A stretch of DNA of 64,000 bases from Aurelia coerulea (lineage: Eukaryota; Cnidaria; Scyphozoa; Semaeostomeae; Ulmaridae). A model generated the notes under the pieces. The model was not told the DNA's origin. It did no database searches and saw only the letters and a program-made list of their open reading frames with translations. Position numbers and translations under genes: made by a program. Each line of letters begins with the position of its first letter. Position 1 is the first letter of the stretch. Positions 1 to 11,845 of the stretch are shown here, in pieces. The stretch spans positions 13,416,001 through 13,480,000 of the forward strand of contig CM076954.1 in assembly GCA_039566865.1 (NCBI GenBank), given 5' to 3'.

Positions 1-72
1 AAATCCTAAACCAATGGAGGAAAAATGCTATAACTGTCAAGAAAACCATACTTTATAAAGGTCTACAATATG
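1..72. mobile_element. Fragment of a fold-back MITE
   Basis: The first 72 bases resemble the centre of a fold-back element seen again near 15725-15800 and 54355-54425 (shared pattern of a 'tttataaaggtctacaata'-like stretch). It is cut at position 73 by a CAGTGGCGTAACG sequence that looks like one hAT-type terminus; no matching right end was found. Confidence 0.45.
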
Positions 73-128
73 CAGTGGCGTAACGGAGACACTCGGGGCC
101 CGTAGGAATTTGGTAAGATGGGGCCCTT

Positions 129-674
129 CTCGGGGCCCTTATGTAGGAAGAGGGTTCGGGGTGGTGGGTAAATCCTGAAAAAATAATCCACGTTATGTTG
201 AAAAGAAAGTTTTTACATAGGAAAAATCAAAACAGTCAATTTAGCATATTTATATGAATTGCGCTTGAAAAAGCTAAGTAATTTACATAACAAATTGTTG
301 CTCTATGGAATGGAATTATATGCTATCTAAAATTTTTGTTAAAGAAATACTGCAATATTCAAAGGCTTGGACGGTACTGTTGTGCTGTTTGATGAAGAAT
401 TCTCGGGGGCCCTTATGTAGGAAGAGGGTTCGGGGTGGTGGGTAAATCCTGAAAAAATAATCCACGTTATGTTGAAAAGAAAGTTTTTACATAGGAAAAA
501 TCAAAACAGTCAATTTAGCATATTTATATGAATTGCGCTTGAAAAAGCTAAGTAATTTACATAACAAATTGTTGCTCTATGGAATGGAATTATATGCTAT
601 CTAAAATTTTTGTTAAAGAAATACTGCAATATTCAAAGGCTTGGACGGTACTGTTGTGCTGTTTGATGAAGAAT
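129..674. repeat. Tandem duplication, 274-bp period
   Basis: Two head-to-tail copies, about 129-402 and 403-674, appear identical by eye except near the junctions (period 274, from ATGTAGGAAG at 141 and 415). Identity this high means a recent duplication or an assembly artefact. It contains no recognisable gene. Confidence 0.9.
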
Positions 675-3600
675 TTTTTGAACACACAAAAATGTTACAA
701 AAAATATCCTCCATGGTAGTTGCAGGTTCTTTGGCTTAAAACCTATGTTTAAAGCTTCTGCAGATTTTTGGGCCATTTTGCTACCAAAAGTTTCTTACGG
801 GTTTCTTATATTTTTAATGCCAGAAGTGTAAAGTTAATATCGTTTTGTCTAAAGGGCTCCCAAATTACTACTTTATAGCAAGATCTCAAAACAAGTCAAT
901 AACATAATTCGCACTCAAAATAATGTCCAAAAAGTTGCTATAACTGTACAGTGTCAAAACATTTCTGACTGCGATAGGAAAATTAAAACTATAAATTACA
1001 AAACTTTCTTAGCTTTTTAAATCCAGGTAGGGTTGTTCCTTAACTTTCGACAAATTGAGCCTATACCGTTTCTTATCAGCGGTTTCTTATAAAAAAATAA
1101 GTGCAGTGCAATAGGTGCAGTAAATTTAGTGCAGACCAAGTGTTTTACCTTTATACCTGAAAGTTATCCATGCAAATAAACACAATAGTTTATAAACAGA
1201 ATTTTAGTAAACATAATGCAAAGTCACAACAAGAATAAAGTTTCGACACACATTATAGGGAATGAATGAAAATGGAATGAAAGTCCAGTGACTGGTTAGA
1301 AAGGGCTTTTGGGATGGCCTAAGGAAGACTTTTAGCACAGTACATTAAGTACAACAATTTTCGGCGGATAAAATTTCGGACAATAAACTTCGGCGAAAAT
1401 ATTTTCGGACACATTTTTGGTATTTCGGACAAATAAATTTTCGGACAACATTTTTGACTAGTCTTTAGATCATTTATGCAATATCACAGCAGCTTTTAAA
1501 TTTATTGAAACAAAACACCTTCATAAAGTTTGGAATAGAGCCGTAGCATGTCCTAAAGTCCCTTCTAGCATAAAATTTTCTAAAATAGAATAGCAAAAAA
1601 TTCACCGATTTTCTTGTTTCTATTCGTATTCGTCAATTTTTTGTATACTTGCTTTAAATTGTAGTTGGTTGTCATAGGCACTTTAAATCTGCAAAAGGGT
1701 CTCCTTGTTCTGTGTCGTTTTGATAGCATCATCAATTTTGGCCATTTTGATATGAATTCTTTTCGAATTACATCAGCAATAGTGAGAGCATGTAAATGGT
1801 GGTAGACGAAGAGGACTTTGTTGTTACTTGTTCTGACCATATGTTCTGACTATGACAATAGTATTGGATTGGAACAGTATTTTTCAAAAACTTTGCATGT
1901 TTACAATAACCTTTCGTGACGTGCTGGAGATTCGATTTCAGGTTTCTTGTCTTGGTTCCTATTTTGGACATTAAATTCACACTACGCATGCGCATATGTA
2001 TGCAAAAATTTTCGGCGTGACAAATTTTCGGACAACTACATATTTCGTACAAATAAATTTTCGGACAAGTCTTTGTCCGAAAGTCAGCAAGACTGAATTA
2101 TGTTTTTTATGCGCGCGCAGATACCCCTCGAAACCGAGGCAAGGGGGAAATCAGAATTATTACAAACGCTCCTTTCCTCAATTCTAGAACTGACCACAGC
2201 TGAAACCATAACAGCAACAACAACGAGCATAGGTGAAGGTCACATGGAAAGATCTTAAACTGAAATACCTGAAATACGGAGAAAATTCCAAAACAAAAAC
2301 AAGACAGTTATACACACAAGTAACCCGCGGAGTTTTACCCAGTTTATTAATCGCAAGCCAGTGTTTTGAAGATATCAAACTATTTGATTCTGGGCAATAA
2401 AAATCTCTTGCAAAGCCTGGAGTTTCTGCTCTCTCAACTAACCCTTCGATCGACTAAAACTTCCCGCCCGACGTGCGTCACTGCGAGTAACATCGATGAG
2501 CGAGTATTATTTTCTGAACGCAGTCATGCTTACCTTGAAGTAAAAATTGTTCTGTAAAATGTAAAAAATCAGCTTTGCTCAACGACCAATTTGCCATAAA
2601 GGAAATTTGCGAATACAAACATGAAATCAATGTCACAAGAAATTTGCGGGGGTATATACTTCAAAACAACGAGAATTTTGGCCTAATCTATCATAAACTG
2701 ACCCCCTGGTACATCAAACCAAACATCAAGTAATCAATACTAACATAGGCTAAGGACGGGGGTATAATTTTGACTTCACCTTGAGCAGTTGTCGTTGCTC
2801 TCCATTGTTTGCGGCTGCTAGATTGTAAACAAACAAAGATGGCTGGCTGGGAAATCAGCATAAAACCAACACGTAGATATCTAATTTTTACAATGTCATC
2901 CCCTATTTTCCCGGCAGTACCGATACGATTTTCTGACAGCCAAATAAAATTTCGATCAATACAAAAAGTTTCCTGAAAAGGCTGCGGCCAGATTTTTTGC
3001 AAATTACATAGAAATTCGATCAATTTTTCCTCACTATTTTTGAACCAAAATCTAGTAACCTTGAAATTTCTTGGCTTGTGAGGCTCAGAAGAGTCAAATA
3101 GGCTTGGAATTCAATGAAATAAACAACAAAGTATCTACCTCTTCAAAAATAATTTGACTGCTTGTTTATTTCAAGGATTTTGAACACTAGGAGGGTTTAC
3201 TTTGGCAGACCAAAATACTTAGGCCGATAACCATGTGAAGATCACCGGTACTTCGATAAAAAATTGAAGTATGATCCCCTATTTTCCCGAATAGCTCACC
3301 TGGCTCAAAATGTTGCTCAGATCTTGGAGAAGGATTTCAGAGATGATGGTGAAAAGGCTGCGGCCAGTTTTGGAGTATTTCACAAAATATTACATCCTTG
3401 AATTCTTCGTCTTTTGTGACAATCACCACGATATCTATTCCAAGTGTTTGGAGCCCTTTAAAATGTTTGATAAACCTCAGCTCTCGTCCAAGTAATCTTC
3501 AACTTCCAACCTATGCATTTGCCCAAGTACCGAAGACAATAGGCCAATTCCCAGAGGTCAGGAATCTTCAAAAATCTATTGTTTGTTTTTCCTGGCAGCT

Positions 3601-3679
3601 TTCCAAATTCACAGATTCCAACTAAATGCGGGGGCGCAAGTGCTGTCGGTCAGCGGCAAAAACATAATTCAGTCTTGCT
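675..3679. other. Gene-free left flank with degenerate repeats
   Basis: I see no supportable gene here. Two related stretches rich in 'tttcggaca' motifs lie at about 1344-1460 and 2005-2085. A 22-base inverted match links 2088-2110 to 3655-3678, just outside the big transposon. A diverged direct repeat links about 2890-3000 and 3265-3385 (shared 'tcccctattttcccg' and 'gaaaaggctgcggccag'). Confidence 0.5.
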
Positions 3680-4062
3680 CGCCAATAATACTTCTTCTAA
3701 AATTTCACTTTAGAATCAAAATTTTGGTGCTGTTCAAATTTCAATGACTCAAAATTTCCGGAGTGTTCCAAAATTTCACCTGCTGTTATCCAATATTTCA
3801 GTTACGCTCAACTATGAAATATTACATTTTGCCTCCTCTAAAATTTCAACTACTCTTGTCTAAAATTTCAGTTACTCTGAGCTATGACATATTACATTTT
3901 GCCTCCTCTAAAATTTCAACTACTCTTGTCTAAAATTTCAGTTACTCTGAGCTATGACATATTACATTTTGCCTCCTCTAAAATTTCAACTACTCTTGTC
4001 TAAAATTTCAGTTACTCTGAGCTATGACATATTACACTTTGCCTCCTCTGAAATTTCTACTA
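3680..4062. repeat. Left terminal inverted repeat with 70-bp subterminal array
   Basis: About 90 bp of unique terminal sequence is followed by 70-bp units starting at 3771 (diverged), 3841, 3911, 3981 and a partial one at 4051. The units at 3841, 3911 and 3981 are nearly identical. The same unit in inverted orientation forms the right end. Subterminal arrays like this are typical transposase-binding regions; that role is inferred. Confidence 0.9.
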
Positions 4063-4274
4063 CTGTTCACTGTGATCCAGACAGGGAATTAATCCCAAAA
4101 AATGAAAATACGAGTATACACTATTTGAGGGTTTCATCATGGTGAAGAGACATTAAGCTATTCGATACAACAAAAATTTCTTAAATCCGACTCATAAATC
4201 CAGAGATATGATTTTTTAAAGTTTGACTAAATTGCGAACTGTTGTTTACATTGCAATTTCCGGCCTTTTGTTTG

Positions 4275-6193
4275 TGTTATCGTTGAAAACCCATACATTC
4301 AAGTTCTTGTAACTCTTCAATAAATGCACCGATTTTTTGAAACTTTTTTTTATTTTACAGATAAACACCTAAGCTATCTAAAAATACAAGGCTATTTGCA
4401 AAATCTCAAGTTGGTATATCAATATTTGTCAAAATGGTGTATGACCTTTTTAAGCACAAAAACCAGGCAAATTATCAAAATTCCGTTTGTTATAGTGAAA
4501 ACAAAAAATCTAACTAAATCTAACTCTTCAAAAAAAATATCACAATTGAATATGATGTCTTGAGAGAATTTCTACCCAAGGATTCGTACAGCTTCGTACA
4601 GGAAAAAAAGTTATCACACATTTGGTATGATAGGCCCTTTTGGTTTAACGTTGATTTTTTGGCAATGATTTTTGGCTTTGTACATGATTGAACTGTTCCG
4701 CATACGAACAGTGTTTATGCAAACTACTTTCAACTATCTTAGCTTTACTTGAGTAAAGCTTGTGTCTCTAAAGTATTTAGTTTTTGGTCGATAATCTAAT
4801 TCTCATTGTACATGTCCTTGATAAGGCCTCTTCTCGGTTTAGTGTATCGATCACCTCACTTTAATGATAATTGACTGCCTGATCTTGGTCGGCTACGTTT
4901 TTTACCTCGTTCATCTACTTCATCGCTGAACACTCTTTCTTTTACACGCCTCATCCTTGACTTTAACTTGATACAATTTTTGGAGTACTAATTTAATTTT
5001 ATATGCGTCTTCCTTCAGCCCCCCTTTCCTCTATCAGTTTATCAGCTAGATCCTTAAATTTCGCAGTATATTTCATGTTCTACTTCGTACTTTTATCCTT
5101 TAAATCACCGTTTTCAACTATGAAATCATAAAGCTCGCCATTCGTTGTGATAAACGTGATTGATTTTGTGACACGTAGCTATTGGAATGGTTTAAAGACT
5201 ACAGGCCAGCAGTGTTGTGTTTTAACAGTCATTGTTTTATTTTGTGGTAGGAACTGACTTGGAAATTAACATAGAAAAAATTCTGATTCTCAATGAGGCA
5301 TGTGAAAGATACAAGCTTGGCTTGGGTCAGTCATAGTTACGAGAAAAATTTTTTTATTGTTTTGCAGTTTCATATCAGTTTATGTAAAGTTGCGTCATCC
5401 TGTAATTTGAGCACTCTCTGCATCCTATGATCCTATATACAATATGGTGAGCTGTAGACACTCTCTATGCGTACTATCAAAGTTTAAAAGTTGAATATAT
5501 ATTTTGAAATAACGAGGTAAAGTTGCCTTGCCTTAAACAAAGAGGCATTTAAGGCGAATAAGTGAATGGAAAAGTAGTGATAGGGGAATGTAGGCAGTAG
5601 TTATGTTCCAATAAAAGTCGCCACAAGCATATCCGGACTATTGACGCCTCTTCCCTACCATATCGAAGCCCTTGAAGGCAGTCAGTTAACATTTTCATTG
5701 ACTATGGAATCAAGATAAAGATAAAAACCGAGTCGACAGACAAGAAGCATGAAAATGTTATACCAGAACAAGATCTTTATCAACAGTTGGTCGTCAAGGT
5801 TTCAGTGAGTACGACCATAACCAAACACAAACTGAAAAGGACCTACCATACCAAATGTGTGATAACTTTTTTTCCTGTACGAAGCTGTACGAATCCTTTG
5901 GCAGAAATTCTCTCAAGACATCATATTCAATTTTAATATTTTTTTCGAAGAGTTAGATTTAGTTAGATTTTTTGTTTTCACTATAACAGACGGAATGTTG
6001 ATAATTTGCCTGGTTTTCGTGCTTAAAAAGGTCATACGCCATTTTGACAAATATTGATATACCAACTTGAGATTTTAAAAAAAGCTTTGTATTTTTAGAT
6101 AGCTTAGGTGTTTACCTGTAAGACAAAAAAAAGTTTCAAAAAATCGGTGCATTTATTGAAGAGATACAAGAATTTGAATCTGAAGCGATAACA
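4275..6193. repeat. Large inverted repeat upstream of the transposase
   Basis: Arms of about 350 bp face each other: 4275-4645 and 5845-6193. They share, for example, GCACCGATTTTTTGAAAC and its complement. The 1.2-kb centre has no coding signal. It could be a nested fold-back element or part of the host transposon; its right arm ends about 100 bp before the transposase start codon. Confidence 0.85.
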
Positions 6194-6295
6194 ACAGCAA
6201 CAACAGAAGAAAGTTACAGGGACTTATGTAATAAATCTAAATCTAGCAAATTGGCGCGTTGATGGCAGTGGGCCTAAATAATTGAATCTGCGAGT

Positions 6296-9200
6296 ATGGA
6301 TGCAGATGTACAATCGATGCAATCACGAACAAGGATTATTGAGATCCTTCGGGAGAGAATAAGGCGATTGATACGCGATTGTGAACAAGGTTCCTTTGCA
6401 GATGAAAACTTTGCCGATTCTGTGCATTTCAGGGTGGATTTTCTGCAAAATTTTATTTTAAGAAATGAGGAAGTGCTTGGTGTGCCCGGCCTACTTCCTT
6501 TAATAAACGAAGCAAGTACCCTCGTTGAGAGTGAAACAAGCGCAATACATGGAGGACCTTCTCAAGAAAACAGGATTTTCACTGGCAAAAAGGGGCGGCC
6601 AAGATACGATGTTACGAAAGAACATTTACAAGCCCTTGTAGGCCTCGGATTTAATGCACAACTCATAGGAACACTCCTGGGAACGAGCACAAGAACAATA
6701 GAGAGACGGCTTAACGAATTTGGATTAAGAATGAGCTTAAAATACAGTCAGCTGGGTGATGCTGAGCTAGATAATGTCGTCAGAGAAGTGCTCAGAGAGT
6801 CTCCTAATGCTGGGTACCAGAGGATGACAGGTCACCTGAGAGCGAGAGGCGTGACCCTACAGCGAGACAGGATACGAAATTCTATGAGAAGGGTTGATCC
6901 AGAAGGCATCTTGCTACGTTCACTTGAAGTGACACTTGTTAACAGAAGAAAGTACAATGTGAGAGGACCTCTTGCGCTCTGGCATATTGATGGAAATCAC
7001 AAGCTTATCAGGTAATTAAAAGAAATGCATGTTAGTAAAGTGCATTATTTTATTTATCTTGTAAATTTAGTAAAATTTATGGGCTGCATTTATGCTATGG
7101 GCTGCATTCATTGCATCAAACACATACAGTACAACACAGTACTGTAAAAGAAAAAGAGAGATGTTTTATAAACATTCCTATCTGTCCCAGTTATAGATAT
7201 CTCAACTCTCCAAAATTTCTGGAGTTGTAGATTGATAGTTACTTGCTTTCCTGCAGGTGGAGATTTGTGATACATGGTGGTATCGATGGTCACACAAGAT
7301 TAGTGGTGTTCCTTACATGCAGCAACAACAATAGAGCATCTACAGTATTTGATTCATTTCAAAAGGCTGTTAGCCATTATGGATTACCATCCAGGGTTCG
7401 CTCTGATAAAGGCCTAGAAAATGTAGATGTAGCCCATTTCATGTTGAGCCACCCAGCCAGAGGTCCTGATCGTGGAAGTCATATAACAGGGCGTAGCGTG
7501 CATAACCAAAGAATAGAACGTCTTTGGCGTGATGTGTTTGTTGGTTGCACTTATGTTTATTACAATTTATTCGTTGAAATGGAGGAATGTGGAATTTTGG
7601 ATCCAGATAATGAAAGTCATCTTTTTGCACTTCAATTCACATTTTTACCAAGAATAAATAAGTCATTGGATGCATTTGCTGATGGTTTCAATAATACCCC
7701 ATTGTCTACTGAACACTTTCAGTCTCCAATACAATTGTGGGTGAGAGGATTGCTAGAAGGACGTGGGCCAATCAATGAAGACAATGAGGTGGGTTTCTTA
7801 TAGCAGATTTTATAACTATAACTGCAAAAAATTAAAACAATATGTCTGTATTACGCACAGGAACAAAACTAAGCTACAAATTTCAAAACATAACTGCAGA
7901 CTTAAGAATTACATAATTAAAGATTACTTTTTTTATTTCTTGCACAGAGAAGTGCCTACAGTAGGTGCAGACAATAAAAGACCAATGGACCCTTTGTGTT
8001 TTACAAAAATTGTGCGGGTCATTAAATCCTTCTCTGTGCAAAGTAAAAACCCACCCAAGACCCAAGAGGGGGGGGGGGACTCATATATTTTTCCATACAT
8101 GGACGTGCCACTGGACAAGGTATCATTTCAGCATTCCTACTCCACAACAGGGTATCGTGTTCTGATAACCAGCTCTATGCCAGGGTCCACATTGCGCATC
8201 ATTGACTCAATAATGTGGTTGTAGGCTATTTCTATGGTGGTAGGCCATTTGCACTTCACAAGTATGATTTAAATTGTGGTAAAATTTCCACATTTGCTGA
8301 TAGATTTCTAACAATTTCTTTTGTTTGATTTTGTTTGAAGAAATCTGAAGAAAACTCAATGACAGTGTCTTGCCTTTGACAATTTTACTCCAGGGACAGG
8401 GTATCATTTTCGGAAATTTGACTCTGGGACAGGGTGCTTTTTAGGTTTCCCAGTGGCACCTCCCTGTATGTTCATAGACCAAGTACTCCCCGGGCCCTAG
8501 ACTTACAGTACAGATGAACAAAACTTTAAATTTTAGTATTTACTGGATGACTCAAAATGTGTTCCCCTGTTAAAAAATTGTTGAATGCTATGATCATTAG
8601 CATTAATTTTTCTAATAGCTAATATTGAATCGTTTTTGGTATTTTTAGGTAATTTTCAAAATAAAGGTCCCATTTTTAATTCAAAGGAAGCATACAGTAG
8701 CTTTTTGAGTCGACTTTTGGGTACTTACAAAAATAGCAAAACCTAATCATGACAATCTAAAACATTAACTTCAAGTACTGTACACATAAATGAATATAAC
8801 ATGGTTAATTGTAATAGAAATGACTTTAATACAACTGCGGTTAAATGTTGAAAAAGTGATAATAATGGCAATAATAATATGATATTAATTATTATAATCA
8901 TCATGATAATAATAATAATACATCAATAAAATATAATAACGATAATCATTGGTCTGGCCAAAAAAAGAGCAATGTTTTATTTCTTATTACTGCTATAAAC
9001 CACAAAAAGAAATTAATTTAAGGTGGTAGGAGCCTAATTGCTCCTTTTTTAGAGCTTTAAGATAGCTCCTGAGTTTTCAACCAGGGGGACATGTTTTTGA
9101 GTCACTTGGTAAAAAGAAGAAAACTAAATGTTTATTAATATCAAATATTGGAATACTAATTTTCATTCAACTTAATTCCATTCGAACAAAAGATTGAATC

Positions 9201-10258
9201 AATTAGACATAAATTTCTTCATGCAAAATATTGTTTACCAAGTCATTGCAAGGTGAATGAACAACGCAATTTTTTGCAGATTGTTAATTTTCCATGTTCC
9301 TTCAGATTGAGAATTACTGAGAAAATTTGCCATGTTAGATTACAGGCTATGTGTACGTTGAATGTTTCCACATCTTTTGAGTGAAGGTTGTTGAAGGAGC
9401 TTTGTCACATTTCTTTCCATTATTTTGCATGAACAAAATATGTTTTTCTTGTTGAACTGTAAGATCTAAAAATGAACTGTAAAATTTTATAACAAAAATG
9501 ACATTTTAAAGAAACAATTTAAATTTACCAACTTGTAAAGAAACAATTTAAATTTACCAACTTGTAAACCATTATTCCAAAGGAAGAAAGGGTCTACAAA
9601 ACAGAAGAGCAAAAGCTTGCTAGAACTGCCCTGTCCAGATTTCTCAAAACTTAATTGACATTGCCTTTGTTGAGATGTGTTATGAATGTTATTTTAATAG
9701 AGAATTAAAACAATAATGAGGGTGGTCATAGCAAGCTTTTGCTTTTTGAATAATGGGTATAGGTAAAGGCTAGAAGTTAACATGTTGATAAGACTGTAAT
9801 TTTAGGATGCAAGTCATTGCAAAGTATGTTGAAAGAACATGTACAGTAAATTAGATCTTTGAACTAACTTGAAGTACTTTACTGAAGATCCCCTCCAGGC
9901 TGCACACCAGTGGCATTTTAGTGGTAACATACAAACAACTGTACCTCTTCCCATGAATGGCTTCAGTCATATTGCTTGGATTTTGGGTTTGTCAAAATTT
10001 ATTTAATAATTGTACATAAATGTAAGTTGCTCCTTTAACTTGCAGGAAGAAAAAATAGAAGAACTTGGAATTGATTGGGATGGTCCAATTCCCAATGAAG
10101 AGTGGGATGGTGCTCTGGAAGGTGTGCTAGAAGTCCCAGAGACAGCTGCCCCTGGAGATAATGCACTGTTGGATCAAATTGACCCGCTTGCTGAAAGTCA
10201 GTACTTTGGTGTAGATATTTACATAGAGGTTCTTCATATTTTGGAGAATACAATTTAG
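6296..10258 (+). CDS. IS3/retroviral-integrase-like DDE transposase (3 exons)
   Basis: Three exons join in phase: 6296-7011, 7257-7788 and 10046-10258, giving 486 aa. Introns are 7012-7256 (GTAATT...CTGCAG) and 7789-10045 (GTGGGT...TTGCAG). Residues about 98-150 form a helix-turn-helix preceded by KKGRPRYD, and about 160-205 resemble the second HTH of IS3 OrfB. The integrase core has the catalytic triad D232 (WHIDGNHK), D289 (VRSDKG) and E326 (NQRIERLW), 36 residues apart for the last pair; the first intron cuts just after the first Asp. The C-terminal exon ([10 protein letters not shown] ... DIYIEVL) looks like the conserved tail of this eukaryotic integrase-core family. No frameshift or stop was seen. 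It would cut and join the element's ends. Spliced length and intact triad suggest it could be functional. IS3EU assignment is from memory of the family. Confidence 0.88.
8064..8505. mobile_element. Poly-G-ended MITE in transposase intron 2
   Basis: A G-run with ACTC at 8067 and the motif GTGCCACTGG on the left is mirrored by CAGTGGCACC and GTACTCCCC on the right. It resembles the poly-G family at 30246, 38764 and 52167, but no clean target duplication is visible. Confidence 0.55.
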
Positions 10259-10423
10259 TCAAGATGCTGTAGTTGTTTGAAGGATTTTGGTATAAATAAG
10301 GGTATCAATATTTTATAGTTTGGTATTATGGTCCCATTGTCCAAAGATTCTGGTATCTCTTAGATAATTTGATACAGGAAGCAACAGTCTGTTATTCCTA
10401 GACAATAGGTAAATTTTGGAGTA

Positions 10424-11045
10424 CCGGGTGAGCCAGAAAAAAGTTCCCACTTTCGAAAATTCGTAGCACCACAAGTACTTCATGGAATTGAATGATTCAA
10501 ATTGTAGTTAAACGCTAAAAGATCAAAGTATTTTTGTAATGTTTCTTGTAATGTTTCTTAGGAGCACCGCAAATATAGGTAAATTCAACTTTACAAAAAT
10601 TTCATGGTTGCAAAATGACTGAAAAAGGCCTAAAACACTATCAAATCGTTAAGACTTTCCTCACACAGAACAATACTCACAGGCGTTGCATTTCTCTCAA
10701 GAGTAATAAGACATACAGTAGATTCTCGAACAGATACTAAAAGTTTTCAATCTCATGGCAATAAAAGTGCTCTTACACATGCAAAATTGCATTTTCTATG
10801 TTGTTTGAGTAAGGAGTCCTTTATGATTTGATCAAGTATTTTAGGCCTTTTCAGTCATTTTGCAACCACCAAGTTTTTGTAAACTTGAATTTACCAATTT
10901 TTCCAGTGCTCCTAAGAAGGCGAGAAAAATCACAAAAATACTTCAATCTTTTGGCTGTCAAGCAAATATTGATTGATTCAAATCCATCCAGTACTCTTGA
11001 CACTATGAATTTTCAAAAATGGGAACTTTTTTCTGGTTTACCAGG
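10424..11045. mobile_element. TA-type MITE (CCGGGTGAGCC family, copy 1)
   Basis: Inverted ends (CCGGGTGAGCCAGAAAAAAG and its imperfect complement) are flanked by TA on both sides (10422-10423, 11046-11047), as for Tc1/mariner-like elements. The interior matches the copies at 61337 and 53851. It lies just downstream of the transposase stop. No coding capacity. Confidence 0.85.
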
Positions 11046-11246
11046 TATTGCAATTGTATTTGTAAGATTGTCTCATTTGACAGAAAATAAGAAACTTTGA
11101 CAGAAAATTTGACAGAAAATAAGGTACAGGATATACTTCGGGAATAAGAATGTTATTGTTCTTGTTATTATTATGCAGACCAAGTGCCTACCCAGTCAAA
11201 CAGTTGCAGCATTGTAGTTGGGATACATACATCCAATAAAATCCTA

Positions 11247-11815
11247 CCAGGTAACCCAGAAAAAATTGACCAACGCAATCTGTTATAGAAAACAGTAAGT
11301 GGCCAAATGAAATGCTTCAAACATTGTAGCTAAAAGACTTACCTACAGTACTTTATGAGTATTTTTCATATTTTTTTGGCACTTTAAATTTCTTGAACTA
11401 AGGATTTAAAGAAAAAGGGCAAGCTTGAAATCCTCAAAAAGCTTTCAAAAATAGGGGGTCAATTTAAAGCCATTTCAGGTATTCAAACCGATGAGGGGTG
11501 TGTTTAGTTTTAGCCTTAGAATATCTTTAGGTACCTAGGTGCTATAAACTTGCTCAAAAAAACTTCCTACTGAATTGTCTATGCCCAGGCTGAACTGAAA
11601 CACGCTCCTCTTTGTTTCGGAGATCTGAAATGGCTGTTGATAACCTTTTGAGGGTTTCAGGCATGCCTTTTTCCTCTAAATTCTTATTGGGAAGTTTACT
11701 GTGGGAAATTTTCTATTCTTTTTCAATCCAGCAAGCGAGATTGGCCTTTCTGTCTGTCTCCACTTACTTTATTTTCTGTAACATATTGCATGGCCACCTT
11801 TTCTGGGTCACCTGG
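11247..11815. mobile_element. TA-type MITE between the convergent genes
   Basis: Left end CCAGGTAACCCAGAAAA and right end TTTTCTGGGTCACCTGG are inverted copies flanked by TA (11245-11246, 11816-11817). It ends about 30 bp from the HECT gene's stop codon, so it is probably within or just after that gene's 3' UTR. Confidence 0.75.
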
Positions 11816-11845
11816 TACAGCATAATCATTAGCACTACATGTCCC

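Noticed and set aside
2691..3023. 110-codon minus-strand open frame
   Set aside because: No recognisable domain and part of a diverged direct repeat with 3265-3385.
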